NCBI RefSeq assembly: GCF_047495875.1 | Contig: NC_092459.1 | Span: 91,001,560-91,065,559, forward strand | Length of the DNA stretch: 64,000 bases | Source: Pithys albifrons albifrons | Lineage: Eukaryota; Chordata; Aves; Passeriformes; Thamnophilidae | Reading direction: 5' to 3' | Shown: positions 21,301 to 36,300 of the stretch, piece after piece | Layout of the letters: each line of letters begins with the position of its first letter | Position numbering within the stretch: the first letter of the stretch is position 1 | The notes under the pieces: model-generated | What the model was told of the DNA's origin: nothing | Databases searched by the model: none | What the model saw: only the letters and a program-made list of their open reading frames with translations | Program-made: the position numbers and the translations under genes

Positions 21301-24300
21301 GATAGAGGAATATTCATGGAACAGCATGAGAAATGTGGCTGTGCTATTACAGTCTCCAGGGATTGAGTCTGTCAACGTGGTGTTGGAAATTCTTGAGGTC
21401 ACTGGTAGTTCATGGTGGAAGCACGTGGATAAAATCAGGAAACCAAGGATGCATAAAGAATGTTTTGCAAGATGTTAATGGGAAAAAAAGCAGTGTTGAA
21501 GGAGAAAATAACTAATTTGAGATGGGTGATAAATGAGGGAATAGGTTTGGCAGAAACAGAGGAGAAATCCAGCTCTTTCCATTTCTGCCTGGTGCAAACT
21601 GAGGAACATGAGATGGAAAAACTGTGTTAGAGGGAGTGTAATAAGAAAGGAAATATTACCAGGGAGTAATAAAAGAGGTGGAGGAAGCATTCTTTAGGTG
21701 CTAGGCAAACATATTAGGAGGCACTGAGGCTGTAAAAATTATGTGCATTAATTGAGCTTTTTTATGGAGGAATATATGTTCCACAAAAAATGAGGAGGTG
21801 GGAAGAGAAGACTACGCATGATTTTAAGGAGGAAGGTGGAAGAAGGTGTTGGAGGTGCAGAGGGAGGGGAAAAAATTTGGTCACAAGAGAAATGGTAAGC
21901 AAAACCTTGCTTTTGGAATGGATAGGGAAGGATCTGTTCTGTGTTTTACTGTATGCAAACTTCCTTAAAATTGCAAGCAGTATGATCTGGAAAATAAGCT
22001 GAAAATCTGCCTTTCCCTTATGTAACTGTCAATGATTCTTGCCTTACCTATGTTTTGCTTTTGTTTTAAAAGTTATTTTGTAGGATACAAGAAAGTTCCC
22101 AGGTGCTTTATAAATTGGAGCAAAATAAAACCAAGCAAGAGTTACTTGAAAACTCAACTACAATGCATCCTTTGGGGATTTTGCAGCAATATAAAGTAAG
22201 TTAGACTGCTAGAGATACAGATGTAAGAGGTGGGATGGAATTTCTGACAGTTCATTGTTCTTGAACAGCTGTGGGTAAATTAGGGTGTGTGTATGTTGGG
22301 AAATAGTGGAATGCAGAAGGAAAAGCATATAAAGCCTAAGAGTGCTGAGGAGCTTGTCCACTCTGATGCACTGACTCAGATTAATTTTGACTAAATATAC
22401 TGTTGATGAACTAAGTGTCCATTAGTATTTGGAGCATGTCTTCAAGGTCATTTTTTTCCAAAAGCAATAAAGGTTATTTTCTGAGGGACTGCTTCATGAT
22501 GTGAATTGAAACAAGAAGTAAATGACAAATATCTGGAGTAAATTGGGTGAATGTCCTATTAGCTGTTGGGCATTAATTGGCAAGTTTTTACTGATGTGTG
22601 TTACTTGGATCAGTTGAGATCAGTTGAGCTTCAGCCTTTTTCTAGCTCTCCAGAATGATGAGTGAGTGAGAGAATGATTGAGAGAGCTTCAACATGACAA
22701 CTTCTTTTGAATTTGTCCTTTTTTACCTATTTCAAGGCTCACATAATCAGTTTCTTTGTGTTAGACTGTTTCTTGTCTTGAGTTTTACTTCTCTGGGTCA
22801 GTTAATATCCAAGGTTTGATACAGTGGCCATCTTTTTGTGGGAGAGCATGAGGGAAACTCATGTGTTAAAAGACCCCAAAGGATTGTTCAGCCTTCACTG
22901 TACTCTAGGAAACAAGAAATTTTGTCAGTACTAGAAAGGTAGGCCTTCCATTCTTCCAAAATTAACTGTAAGGTCATAATTTTTTGGGTAACATGTAAAA
23001 CAGAATGTCCTGAATTCAGTTACTTAGACTTTTGCTTATATAGCAGCAAGTAGATGGTCTTAAATATTTTCTTGTGATTTTCAGGATTTCATGTCATCAG
23101 TTTGTGACAGACTTTTTGAGTTATTGTTTCCCGGCTCATCACACCCAACCAGATTTTCTGCACTAAGTATTTTGGAGTCAATAGCAGAAGTATTTTCTAT
23201 TCCAAAAGGTGAGAAGCCTAATTCCTACTGTAGGAATGAAAAGGATTCTTTTGGGCCATCTAGTAAAATTCTCTCAAAGTAAAATAGCGATCTTAGTCCT
23301 TAATTTCTGTGGCATTTCTTGAGTTGCTTTCATTTTATCTGAATGAACGATAGTAAATTTTATTGGCAAAAGGAATAGTGAAGTAAAAGCAAATATTTAT
23401 AGTTTGTTGAATATCTTCCATAATTGGAGACTCTCTTGCATATCCGGTTTTTTAGCAAGGTTTTTGAATGAAGTTTTCTTATGAATAAAACTTCTGGACA
23501 AGTTTTAATATATTTGATAACTAACTCCTTTTCCCTGTTCAAACATCTTGATAATTTAAATTACTGAGTTCATAAAAACTCCTGATTGAAAAAGCTTGCA
23601 TATTCTCATGGCATTATTATGCTAAATAAGAAACCATTTTATTGAGCAGTTAATGATGACGTGTTGCTGTGATTTTCAATTTTCTTCATGGTTTATGAAA
23701 CTCCAAGAAGTATCAGTTAGGACCTTGGAGTATTGATGCTCTTGCTAAATCTTGTCTTTGGATCATATGGCCAATGTATAAATACCTGTTCAGGCTTAAA
23801 CTGTAACATTTTTTTTAAGAAATGCATTGTGTAAGATTAAAGTTGATTTTGAGAGGAAAGAAAAATTGCTGTCATGTTAGACCTTTTCTTAAAACACCTT
23901 GATAAATGATGAACACATTAATTTTATTATTATGAATATGTGGTATATTACCGCTTTTTTTAGTAGGAAGTTGTATTGAGAGTTGTTTATAAAAAAGCTT
24001 AGGATTTCAGAATCCTGACATCACTTTTATAAAGGAGATTTAGCTGCTGTTGTGTTCTCTGATTGATGGTGGTGCACATGTTTACATCTAAACATTTCTA
24101 GCTTCTTTATAACATCATATCAGTCAGAAGACATGAGTCCTTTGCATAGAAATTAAAAGCAAAAAATTGTAATGGATTACATTTTAGGGGATTATTTCTA
24201 TGACAAAAGAACCCAAAACACTAAACACCAAAACACACTGAGGTTTTTAAACCTTTTTTTGAAAGGAATTTTTTTCTCATGTTACATACATAATAATTTT

Positions 24301-27300
24301 CACACAAAGCTAAAATAAATAATTTCCAGTGCTGAATTCCAGGGGAATGAATAGGATTCTGTTTTTGCCTATAAGTTACTTTCAGTGTTACTGAGAGTAA
24401 TTTTTTGGATGAGGTAAGTTTTTTAATTTTTCCCAACAGTAAACATGGTATTTTAAGATCTGTTAATAGTAGTAATTTAAAGTTTTGGCTAAAGCATTAT
24501 TTTAATCTTACTGTAGTAGTTCTTTTAATGTAATGAAGCAGAATGTGAATACAGTGCTTATTCTGTAAAGAATTACAGCAAAATTATTTAAGCCATGAAT
24601 TTCTTTGTACAGGACAGGCACAAGTTTTTCAGTTGGATCAGGTGATTGATTCTACTCGTGTCCAAACTTTGATCCAGTGTTTTGCCAGTACTTTTGAGGA
24701 AGTAAAAGTTCTGGCATTTAGGCTTCTGATGAAACTACGTGATGTTGCATTTAATTTCCAGGTATGGAATTGAAAAGAGTTTAAAGGGAGTAATTTTGTG
24801 GAAGATGAGTGTTCTGTATTATACCAGTTACTTGGGTTAGGTACAAAGCATAGTTCCTGAAACTTAGAACTTGATCCAAGTTACCTGTAGCATTCATTAT
24901 TAACAACATCTATGTATTTTTATACAACTTCTGCCCTTACCTAAGGAGGCTTGTTTCACTAGTGGGTGAAGGAGCTTGGGAGGTTGAACTATCAGAGAAA
25001 TAGTTAATGTGAACTCCTTGCTTAGCTATGACTTCCCTTTAGAAACGATTGAGGCATTTTGACTTGGTTACTTTTGTATTTAAAGAAACTCAGCTCTGTG
25101 TTTCTTTTCCTTTCTGATTGATGACAGATTTCATTATCTGATGATTTTTTTGAGTTTCTCACAAATTTTACACTTTGATGCAATACTGATTTTTCTGCTT
25201 ATTACTTCATAAAAAGTTACTTTTAAATTAATAAGTATTGGTGTACACATACTGCTTCCTAGTAAACTGTGCTTCCCTATGATATCCATTAGCAGATAAA
25301 ACACATTATTTGGAAAAAACCCAAAACATCTTCCTGTGAAGTGCAGTGTGACTGAGTACTGTTTTATAAATGATTCAACCCATCCTCAGTGTGTATATAA
25401 TTGTATCCTTGCATGTTTTGAGTAAGGTGATCAGTGCACAAAATAACTGTTTCTCAAGAAAGGTGTACCAGCAAACCTGATAAAAGCTGGTTCTCAGATT
25501 CCAGCGTGGTAAGTAGCTTAATTAAATCAATATGGAACCTCAAAAAATGAGCAATATTGTTGGATTTTTTTTAGGATTCTGAAAATCTAGATCTTCTATT
25601 CAAAGCAGCAATGGATCTGAGCACAAGTACCAAGCCATATGATTGTGTCACTGCTTCGTATTTGTTAAACTTTATAGTACATCATAAAGGAATGCAGCAT
25701 ATTTGTTTAGAAAAATGGCTTGAGCATAACCCCCAGATGGATGAAAACACCTCAGTGAGTACAGTAGAGAAGAACACTTTGGCAGGTAAGATTTCGGGGA
25801 AAAAGTTGTTTTATATTTATTTGGAACTTTACTGCTTTTCCTTAAGGTTTTTTGCTAGGAGGCTTAGTGAGTAAGCGATGCTTGTTTCTGACAGGATTTT
25901 AAGTATACCTTGTTTTGCTGTTAGGAACCCAGGTGCCTTAGTAAGATCTTAATCTAGTTCTGTTTGTGTTGAAGTTATTGAATATTCTAGAAGGTGGCTT
26001 TTGGTATTATTTTGACAAGTGACATTGAGGCCTGGGTAGTGAGCCTGGTGAAGCTGGACACATAAAGTGCAGGGAAGGAACCTCTGCTTCCTCTAAGAGC
26101 TCCCTCACCCAGAGGAAAGGCAGCAGTAGTTGGTCTGTGTATATTCAAATACTTGATATTTGCAACACTGCTCCTTGGAGCTCTCACTTGGAACTCTTTT
26201 TCTGAGTGATTTGCAGTTCTGCACATACACACGCAAAATAATCAGGCTGTGTCCACATCTGGAATACTTTTCCTTGCTTTAGTGCCTGTGGATGAAAGAT
26301 GACACAGCTCTAGATCTGCCAGGTTTGACAAATTCATTAATCAGGCTTCATCCACCTTTGTAATTTTCAATAAAACGGAACTATTTTAATTCATTATTTG
26401 TAATAAAACAATTTATATAACTTTCGGATTTTTAGTCAACTTGGTGTTTTGTACTTTTTTGTGCCATTTTTGGCTTCTCTACAGATGCCTATTAATACTT
26501 TTTCATATGCAGTGAAATAGTGATTTTCAGAAGTGGACGTGGTTGCCATAAATGGAGGAAATGCACAGGTGACCTCCTGTCTGATTGCTTTTGTTAGGGA
26601 TCCATAGTTCCTTGTTCCAGTCTGTAATTAATTCTGATTCTGATACTGAGATGCTGCAAGTATAAATGTAATTAAAATAGACACATGTATCCTTGAAAAA
26701 CTGGACAGGTGGAAATAGTTAACCATGAATTTTTGATCTTTAATATTCTGCTGAACTGATTATTGTATTAATGTAGCTCAAAGGATGAAAGTCTGACTTG
26801 TAAGACGTAGTAGGTAAGTTCTTGTGACTTCAGCATGAGCTGTGGGATTGTCCCCAAGAACAGGATCAGGGTTGTGCTTTTCACAGCTGCTGTTTGATTC
26901 AGATGGACAGATGAAATTGACTATAACAAATGTTGCCGGAGCTTAGGTTACTGAAAATCAACAATTAACTTGCATTTAAGTGACAAAAGGGGAAAATATA
27001 AACAAGGAAATTGCTGTGAATTTTCCATTGAATTGTGTAAACAGCTTCTTAGTTCTTAAAGCAGATTTGTTTCTTAAAAAATAAAACACATGTATGTATG
27101 ATGCAAATCTGTGCTTTTAAAAATTTTAGTTATCAAGCTTTTGTTGACGAATGTTGAAGAAGAAATATTGCAGGCCAAGAAGTCTCTGCTTCAAGCTGCA
27201 GCATCCTTTCCAATGTATGGGAGAGTGCATTGTATAACTGGGGCTTTGCAACAGTTACCCTTTAAGTAAGTGTAACATGCTAAGTTGTAACTCCATGTTT

Positions 27301-30300
27301 AAGAGCAATGGCAGAGCTGCTGAGGAGAACATAAAAACATACATTATTATTATTTATAACAAAGTCCAGTACCTACGGGTTTTAGAACTCTTTCTGGCTG
27401 CTGCAGTGCTCAGCTAGCCCTAAGATACTTCCTTTGTATGTGTTGAACTCAGCCTTAGGACTTTTCAATCTGTACCCTATTTATAGTTTTCATAAATACT
27501 GTTGTGGAAATGTTTGTAATTTCAGTTCTTTCTTTTAAATATAAAATTATTTTTAATCCATCTTGTGATGTTTCCTGATTGTGATTCTGGTTTTGATTTG
27601 TTTTTTGTAAAGTAACTTGACACTGGTATCTGAATGGAAGGAAATGGTGACCAGACTCATTATGATGTCATACAAACTCTCTGCTGTTGTATCACCAGTA
27701 GTACAGAGCTCATCACCAGAGGGTCTTATTCCAATGGATAGTGATCCAGGTAAAGAAACAAACAAACAGAATCCTAAAAGAAGTCTCTCAAAATCTGATG
27801 CTCCTGAAGTTCTGTTTGTTTTGCAGTGATTTAGGACTAGAGCGAGCACCCCTCCCTATCAGTTTCTTCTTGCACATCATTATCTTAAGCCACTCTTTCA
27901 ACTTCTGATAAAGGTTGTCTTGACTTCTGCACTAAAAAGCCCCAAAAATTCAGAGATTGTGTTGTTGCCTCTGTTTCAACAGATCTAACAGGGGGACTGT
28001 AAATGCTTATTTTCTTCCTTAATCATTCTAACTGCCATAATTTTACCTTTTTTTTAATGCTAATCCCTTACTTTTGTACTTATGCACAGAAAATTAATTA
28101 TATCAGTGTAAAGAAAATGAAGTAAAAAAACCAAACTAACTTAAATATCCCTCTTGTTTAATGGGCAGAAAGTGCAGGTCGTCTGCAGATGATTCTGCAT
28201 GAGATACAACCACAGGACACGAATGATTATTTTATGCAAGCAAAAATTTTGAATGAACGCTGTGAAGAAGAATCTGAAAAGCTGGCTGACCAGAGGCCAG
28301 TGAAAAATACTTGCACTGAAATGAGAGGTAAATCCAATGCTGTATTATTAATTAAACAAAGGTATTCTTTACCTTTATATATTTATATATTCTTTATAGA
28401 GCAGGCATTTTATGAGGGTGATCAAAATTGGAAATTGCTTACTCCGTGTAATGTTTCAGTTCTTATCTCTCAGAACCTTATCCATGGACACAGTTTTAAA
28501 GACTGTTTCTGGAAGACTGGTTAATCTCTCCTAAAGCACAAGTGAAAATGAGTTGTTTTGATATTGGGCTAGACTCTGTTGCCCTAACTGCACTGTCGAG
28601 GTAATCTTAAACACCTTTTCTATGAAGCAACGTTTCCAATGCATTTCTCATTGAAAAGTGTTAGTGTGATTTCCCTCTCCAGTGCGCACAAGGCTAGTTG
28701 GGAATATGTTCATGCATTACAACTTGTTGCATAACAATACATAAGCAGAAGCTTCAATTTGAAAGATTCCAGTAGTAAAATGATAGATAATGTTTGTCTG
28801 CTTTCATGAGTAGCAGGTATGAAATTGTGCCTTAGACTGATGAAGAAATTGTGCCTTAGACTGATAAAGAAATTGTGAACTTTGGCGTCATTATTGTAGA
28901 CCAGAATAATTTTATTGAATATCTATGCATTTTTAAATTTAATAGTGTGTGTCAACTTTTGAACTTTCTTCGTTTGTTTTTCCCTTTGTTTAAAGTACTT
29001 TTGGTGGGACCGTATGGAGTCAGTGGGTAAATAGGTGTAATAGCCAGAGCGGCCACCAGGTGGGGGTGTTGCGCTATGAACACGATGCCTTTGCCGGCCC
29101 TCTTGCTTCCCGGGAGCGGTGGATTTAAGGAATGACGGAGAGCTTGCTGGAGCCTGGCTCCAAACTTGTAGGTGTTTCTGTAGTTCAGGGTGCAGGTGAA
29201 TACCAATTGTGAACAAAGACCTCTACTCTTTAAAACAGCATTTTCCTGGTAAAGTGTTCATGTTAGTGCATTTTCCAAGTGGAACAAAGTACAGCGAGTG
29301 TTGAGTGGAAACAATTAGGGTCAGAAAAACTGAATTATCTTTTGAGTAGGCAAGTTTAGAAATTTTACCATAGTTAATTGTGTTTTACAAGAAGATCAGG
29401 CTAAGTGAAGTTTAAATTACATGTCTACATCTAAGAATCTTGACTTACAGTATTGCATTTATTGGTTTTTATTTTCAAGGGAAAGAAAGGCAAACGTGTG
29501 ATGTCACAGCTCAAATGGTTCTTGTATGTTGCTGGAGAAGCATGAAGGAAGTATCTCTGCTCTTAGGGACACTGTGTAAACTTTTGCCTTCTCAGACTAC
29601 ATCTGAACGTTCAGATGGGTTGATTACTATAGAACAGGTAGGGAAGTAATTTTTATTATAAAACCTGAAATTTCTTTTTGGGTGGTGGTGAGGGAAAGGC
29701 ATTTTTTAGAAAACTTTTTCTTAGCTCTACATCCCTGTATGGGACATTCACATCGGAGTTGGACTTGATCCTTTTGGGTCCCTTCCAACTCAGAATACTG
29801 TGTGATTCTGTATGGAAAAAGTTGTGGGGTTTTATTTTTAATTACTTTTTATTACCATGTTCTCATGATTTTCTTGGTTTATTATACTTGATTAACAGTC
29901 TTGTTATTAAGTGGTATTCAGAAAGCATAACTACAGTAGAAACACATAAGTGAAGAAATTATCACTACTACTAATGACTTCTAACAAAGGAACTAAAAAA
30001 AATAACAGCAAAGAACTAAAATTCTTCTAAACTGTTGTCATATTCAACGTGTCTTATTTCATTTTGAACTTGACATATTGAAATCTTACTTAAAGCTCTT
30101 CATTAATTCAAGTTCACAGTCAATAGTTCTGAAAGTTAAACATGCTGACTAGTCTGTCTTGTATTCCATAGGAGACTGAATTATGAATAATTTGTATGTA
30201 ATGTGACTCTCTTTTTCCTCCATATGTCGCCTGGGTCTCGTGGAATGTCAGTGTTTATAAGAAATTAGATTACCACAAGCATTTATTTGGGAACTATTTT

Positions 30301-33300
30301 GTGTTTATTAAATTTCTGTTTTTAATTGATGACCTTTTGATTTCCATATGGTTTCAACAAAACCAGTCGCTGCGTGGAAGATTGAAATATACAAGTCTTA
30401 CTATTTTTTAACCTCTTTTTCTTTCCAATAGAAAATACTTGTTCGGTTTTTCCTTAGGTGTTAGAACTTTCCATCTTAAAATAATGAATAGTGTGATGTA
30501 GTGCAGATCTTATTTCTCATGTTATCTACTATTGTGGTGCCCTGGAAATAGTGTTGATATCTTTATTCTTGCATTGTCTCTACCCTTCATGTTTCCTTCT
30601 GGTTGACAGCTGTGCTTGTGTTGCAGGAGTCTGGAGTGTAGGTGAGAAAACAGATATGCATATCCACAATTATGTTCATTAATCTGCACCAGGGCAAAAA
30701 GGAGTTGGTATTTTAGAATTAGCCAGCTCTAACTGTAGCATCTCTGTCTTTAGAAAGCAGACATTATTAGATGCCTCAGAAGTGCTGCGTTATTAAGCAA
30801 GGAGTTGGACTTTGTGATCCTTTTGTGCCCCTCCAAATTCAGGGTATTCTGTGAAGAAACCTTCTCTTCCTGTTTGTTGCCTCTTAGATACCTCTTTGGG
30901 CTATTTATGCTTCAGATGTCTTCCTGTAAAGCAAAATGTCTGCATTCTAATTTGAAGAATGCTAATTGATTAGAAGCCAGTTTGAAATCCTGATTTTCCA
31001 CAGCCTTCCAAGGAAATAAACACAGAAATACAATTTCACTGAATGTATACAAATATTATAGTAGAAGTGTGGGCATTTTTTCTGCATTTTCTGTAACTGA
31101 CATTACCATATTGTACCAAAAAAAGGAGATTTCACCATAAATGACTTAAAGTGTCAATACCATTACTGTTGTGGCTTCAGACTTCTTTAAACACTTTTCA
31201 TTGTTGACAAATAAGAGAATTGGATATTGGTATCTTATGCATGCAGAGCTTTTCTTTCAAGTTCACCATCCTTTTTCTTCATTCTGTGAGTGTTAAAAGA
31301 GATTTAAGGGTACAGAGAAGAAAAACTGGAGAGAAACCTTGGTCATCTTGCCTTGAGTCAGGACTAAGTAATTGTTGAAAAAATTCTGGTAGCACCTCTT
31401 GGCCCATCTGTGTCATCATGTAGCAAACCTTCCTCATCTTACACCTATGTAGGAGACCTTGGCAAAGGCAGTTCGTGTATGATATTTTGTTGTTGTTGTT
31501 GCTAGGAAGTTGGGACAATATCAGATTTGCCCTCTCTTTGTCTTTTGAGTAGGAGATTAGGTTTATATGGCATTTGATGCCACTGTGCACACTGACTATA
31601 ACATGTGCAGCTCCTTGATATGGAAATGCGTGTATGGAGCAGTCTCAAAATACTGTATTTGGACTGGCAGTCTTCAAAGCCTAAGCTGTTTTGCAGTGGT
31701 TGCTTTGCCTTCAGAAATAGACATAGGAAGTGCATCTGGAGTATAGTGTATCTCCCTATTCAAATACATATTCTACCTTCCATTTTCCATCTAAGAGGCC
31801 AGTGCCATCAGGCTCAAAGCTCTGTCTGTTAAGACAGTCAATACAAATAGTATCATGTCCTGGTAACCACCAGGTAATTGACAAAAGGATATCTAATGAA
31901 GACTGTTAATTTTGTCTTACGATGTGCAAATCATGCGAGTGCTCCAAGCCTGGAGGAACGTTTATCTCTTGCTCCAACTGTATCTCACCTGTGAAGTTTT
32001 AAGACTACTTTGGGAGATAAGCTTGCCAGAGGTGTGTGCCAAAATGAAAAGACTTAGTTTTCCCAGTGCCGGGGATTCTTCTTGTGTTTACCCAACAGTT
32101 CAGGAGAGCTGACCTGAGCCCTTGTGATGGAACATTGAAATAATGGAAGGCTTGTTGTAAGTCCTGACAGTCCTCAGTACTTGGTACTTATCTGTGCCAC
32201 CAGTGCGAAAGTGCAGCTGCTGTTGCTGCTTTGGAGTTTGTTCTACTATAAGAAGAATTTAAAATATAAACCAACAAGTCCCAAACCCACCCAAAACCAT
32301 CTTCTCAGTTCTTAATGTACAATAGTTCACAAGCTACTACTAGTTTCAAGATGCTGTTGCCATCCTCTCCTAATGGTTTGAAAAAAACTGCCCTCTAGAA
32401 TGTAGGACCCTACTATAGTGGCATCTTATTGCCAGAAAAGTAAGATACAGAGGCATAAATGTACCAATCACTTTTTAAAGCAATCTCAGAACATCCAGTA
32501 AATAATTTGTGTTTAAAACTGTTTCTTGGCCTCAGCAGCAAGCATAATTCTCTAAATTGTTCCTTGTTGATTTAATGTCATAGCTGTTGTATTACTAATT
32601 TTTCACCAAGATGATTCAATGTATTGATTATATTTGCTCTCTATGCCATATTTGAATATTTTAACTTCAATGAGGATGCTCTTTCATATGCAACCAAAGT
32701 TGGCGGAGGCACCTTATGTTAGTTACTGGGGATCTCCATGCCGTCGTAGAAAACATGAATTCTTTGACTTGTTCTCCATCATGATATAAGGTACTGGTTT
32801 TCTGACACGAGGAAGCTGGATGATCCTGGATGGCATGATGCCATTAGATAAGAATCCACACCTACTCCCTTGCCTCAGGCTCAGTCCTGTGTCACTGGCG
32901 AGAACTGAGTTATGGCAGTGCTTTTTCTAGTCTGTGGGTTCAGTTTGACAGAAGCTTCTAGTCTGTGTGGCTGTTGCAAAAACCTCAGAAGTATAAAGAG
33001 TAAAGTTGAAGGTTATATGACAAAAAAACCTCATATGAATTGCTCTAAAAATATAAGGGTGGTTGGTGGAACAGGATGGTGAGTTGATTTGCCTGTATAT
33101 GGTTTTCTTGTTTCAGTTTTGTTTACACATCTGGAGAGCTGGTCTGTGGGTCAGTTCCGCCTGCAAAAAGGGCACTTGCTCCTTCTTTTAGGGCTAGAAA
33201 GCTGAAATGAAACCCTGGGGGTACATAAACTACCTTAATATTCACTCAGAGAAATAACTTGTTTAGCTCAAATATTGCCAGTTATTGCATATTTCACATT

Positions 33301-36300
33301 AGGTGAGTTTTAGCTGCACGAAATAACAGGAAGATTGTCTTAATTTTTTTTTTAATTATTGCGATCTCATTGCTTGGATAATGCAAATTATTTAACACGA
33401 GGATGAAAAACTATATAGCTAGATATGACTAACTTGTTTGACAACTTAGTTACTTGTCAGGCTATTAAAGTATTGAAGTCATAAGTTACAGAATAAGGAG
33501 AATCTTATAAGAAACCTGATGTGATTTTATGCATAGTTTTATATAAAAGCTTTAAAGAAAGTTTTGCTGGAAAACTTTTAGGAAATACTCCCAAAAGAAA
33601 ATTGGCATGATAGAATTAAGTATATGCTATGCATTTTAAACAAATTAAGTTGAAAGTTTGATTTGGACCTTGAAAGTTAATGAGAATGAGAGTAAAAAAC
33701 CCAACAAATAGAGCAGCCTGTCTTTCATAGAATGAGATTGTGTGGAATTGTAAGCTTCCAAACAGCTTTAAAAAATTTGTATTCTGATAGAGCTTTAGAA
33801 AGTAACTAGGAGTGAAGGTTTAGTTGTTATGTTTGTCTTTTTGACACTTAAATATACTCTTGTTACTATGTAAATACAAATCTTTTTCATTTTAAAATTG
33901 TTTCTAATAGTCAGTGGGAATTATCCAGAATCCTAGTACCTCAAAGGTAGCTAAGGTGGATTTGTTTCCCTTTGGCACAATTTTTGGAGCTTGAATTCTG
34001 TATCTTAGATATTTTTATGGATGTTTGTTTCTGCTGTTCTACTTTAGTAGATATTTTCTTTGGGTTTTTAGGTAAGAATGTAGGCAGACAAGAAGGATTC
34101 TAAATTTGTTTCCTCTAATTCTTCTCTCAAAATCTGTGTTTCTCTTGGACAAATAACCAGTTTTATGTCCTTTTTCTTTTCTTTCCCTTTTTTTAAGGAT
34201 ATAGAACTACCCCTTTAACCTGAAAAATTGACTATAATATTTTTTATCCTTAAAGTAAGTAGGTGTTTGTGTGGGTTTGGTTTTTTTCCTCTTGTTATAG
34301 GAATTCTTCTTACTTTTTGTTTGTACCAGTGACCTTTTCAGCCAGGAGAAAGATTGCTGCTTTTAACTGCAGAATATTTTGCATGTATAAATGAATTGTG
34401 TATATATAATTTCAAATAGCTGTTTTCTTTTTTTTTAGGTTAAAAATATTGGTGATTACTTTAAACATCATCTGCTGCAGTCAAGGCACAGGGGTGCATT
34501 TGAATTGGCCTACGCTGGCTTTGTGCAACTGACAGAAAGGCTTTCCAGGTACAAGATGGGCAACTACATGGTTTTAATCTACAATCCTGAAACTGCCTGT
34601 GCAGAGGGATCCTTGATTTCATACAGATTTTATTGGAGTTTCATGAAGGCATGATTAGGAGATTAGTTGCATGATGTCTATGATATGGACTGTGATACTT
34701 ATGGTTAGAGATTGTGCTTAGGCACTGAAAAATGATACAGACATTTAATGCTTGCTGCATTTTTCTTAGTCTCTGGCATGTTATTTTAGTGAACAACTTT
34801 TCAAAACTCTTGGGAAGAGTAGGAGTGTAGAATTCTTCCATCTCACCCCCTTTCCTGGTCCTTTAGAAAAATGTATGCCAGGCTTTTTGTTTCAGACCGG
34901 ATATTTTCTTGGAAACTTTTATTACCCGTCACTGAGGTTTGTATTCTGACATTTGGAAGAATACCTGACTGTGCATCACCAGATATGGTTTGCAATCTGT
35001 TACTTTTTTTTTCCTTTCTCCTTATAACTTTATAGTTTCCTAGAGGAATTAAATAAGCAGGATTGTCCTGAGGTGTGGAAAAGATTGTTGGAATTTCCAT
35101 TACATTTTTAGCTACATATTTCAAGTGTTGGTAATGCGTCTTTCTGATATACAGTGTTTATATCATACCCAGTTTTCAAAATCAAAATCTCTACCAACTT
35201 TGTGGAGTAGTTTGGTGTTGTTTTGGTGTTTTGGGTTTTTTTTCAATATCTAATTTTTTGAATGACCAATCAAATTTTCAGTTTGAAGTACATATATTTT
35301 CACACCAATGCCAAGTTAAAGTGCCCAGTGTTCCCCCTTTGCCCCAGGTTGACCAGTTCAAGGTGCAGATCTGTCTCTTCTTTATTTTTTGCTGGAAACA
35401 TTTGTGGTGTTTTCAGTGCAGACTGGCTGTCTGGTGAGGTTCACTGTGGGTCCCCTCAGACAATTTTACCAAAAGAACTGAGGGATTGATCTCTGGCCCA
35501 GGATGTTGGTGAGGCCACCTGTGTATATGTACCAGCACTGCAACAGAACTGGTATGTGAGTGAGTCCTGGTGGTGTTCATTCTGTACACTGATGAGATGT
35601 TAACTTGTAAAGCCATGGGTCAGTTGATGATGTATCTGTAGAAGGTACATTATTTTCTTTCGTGTGTTATCAATCTGAGGGATTTTCAGTTGGCTTGAGT
35701 AGTTTGTTGAGAGCTCACACAACCTTACTTTACACTTGATTATTTACTTAAAAAGTTAAAAAAGGAAACTGATGTGTGATACTGTTATTTCTTATCTTTT
35801 TGCCTTATCTTTTTGTCTGTATACATTATGTACATTTGTGTAAATGTATTCTTTTTCTATGCTATGAAAACTTGATTCAGGAAATTTTAAGGTAATGTAT
35901 GTTTCAAAGGATTTATTCCTCCTATCAGGTTGAAGAGAGTCTGGGCATCAGACTGATACTGTTTAAAAAAACCTCAGCAAACAGACCTTTTACAACCATG
36001 AGCTTTTTTTTGAGAGGATAGAGGTGATCCAAAGAGGTACAGCTCTGCTAGTCTGATCAATATGCAGGGACTGTCTGCTGATCTTTAAGGTCTTTTCCAA
36101 CAGAAACCATTCTATGAACTTTTTAGCAAAGGCAAACTGAAAAGCAAGAAATACTGGAAAACATATAAAACATACAGGGAGTTTATAGCAGACTAGCTGT
36201 TTTCCTTTGATTTTCAGTTTTTAAGCTTATTTAAAAAGCTGAGGCAAGTAGAATAGAGGAAATCTACCTAGACATCAGGAAAGTTCCTGATGTGTTTGTT

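Larger units (their letters stand above)
19785..27612. other. THADA introns 10-17, non-exonic parts
   Basis: Introns of 147-1404 bases between coding exons 10 and 18. They are AT-rich and contain no CR1 copy, RNA gene or conserved exon that I recognise. A purine-rich stretch at about 21480-21880 (intron 12) is open in several frames but has no recognisable product. Confidence 0.55.
29638..34438. other. THADA intron 20 (4.8 kb)
   Basis: Mostly AT-rich unique-looking sequence with two short CR1 tails (listed separately) and a TTG microsatellite near 31487-31502. Minus-strand ORFs at 31279-31735 and a plus-strand ORF at 31912-32112 have no recognised product. Confidence 0.6.

Noticed and set aside
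31279..31735. Minus-strand ORFs of 77 and 103 codons in intron 20
   Set aside because: No recognisable product, and a run of Asn comes from the TTG microsatellite.
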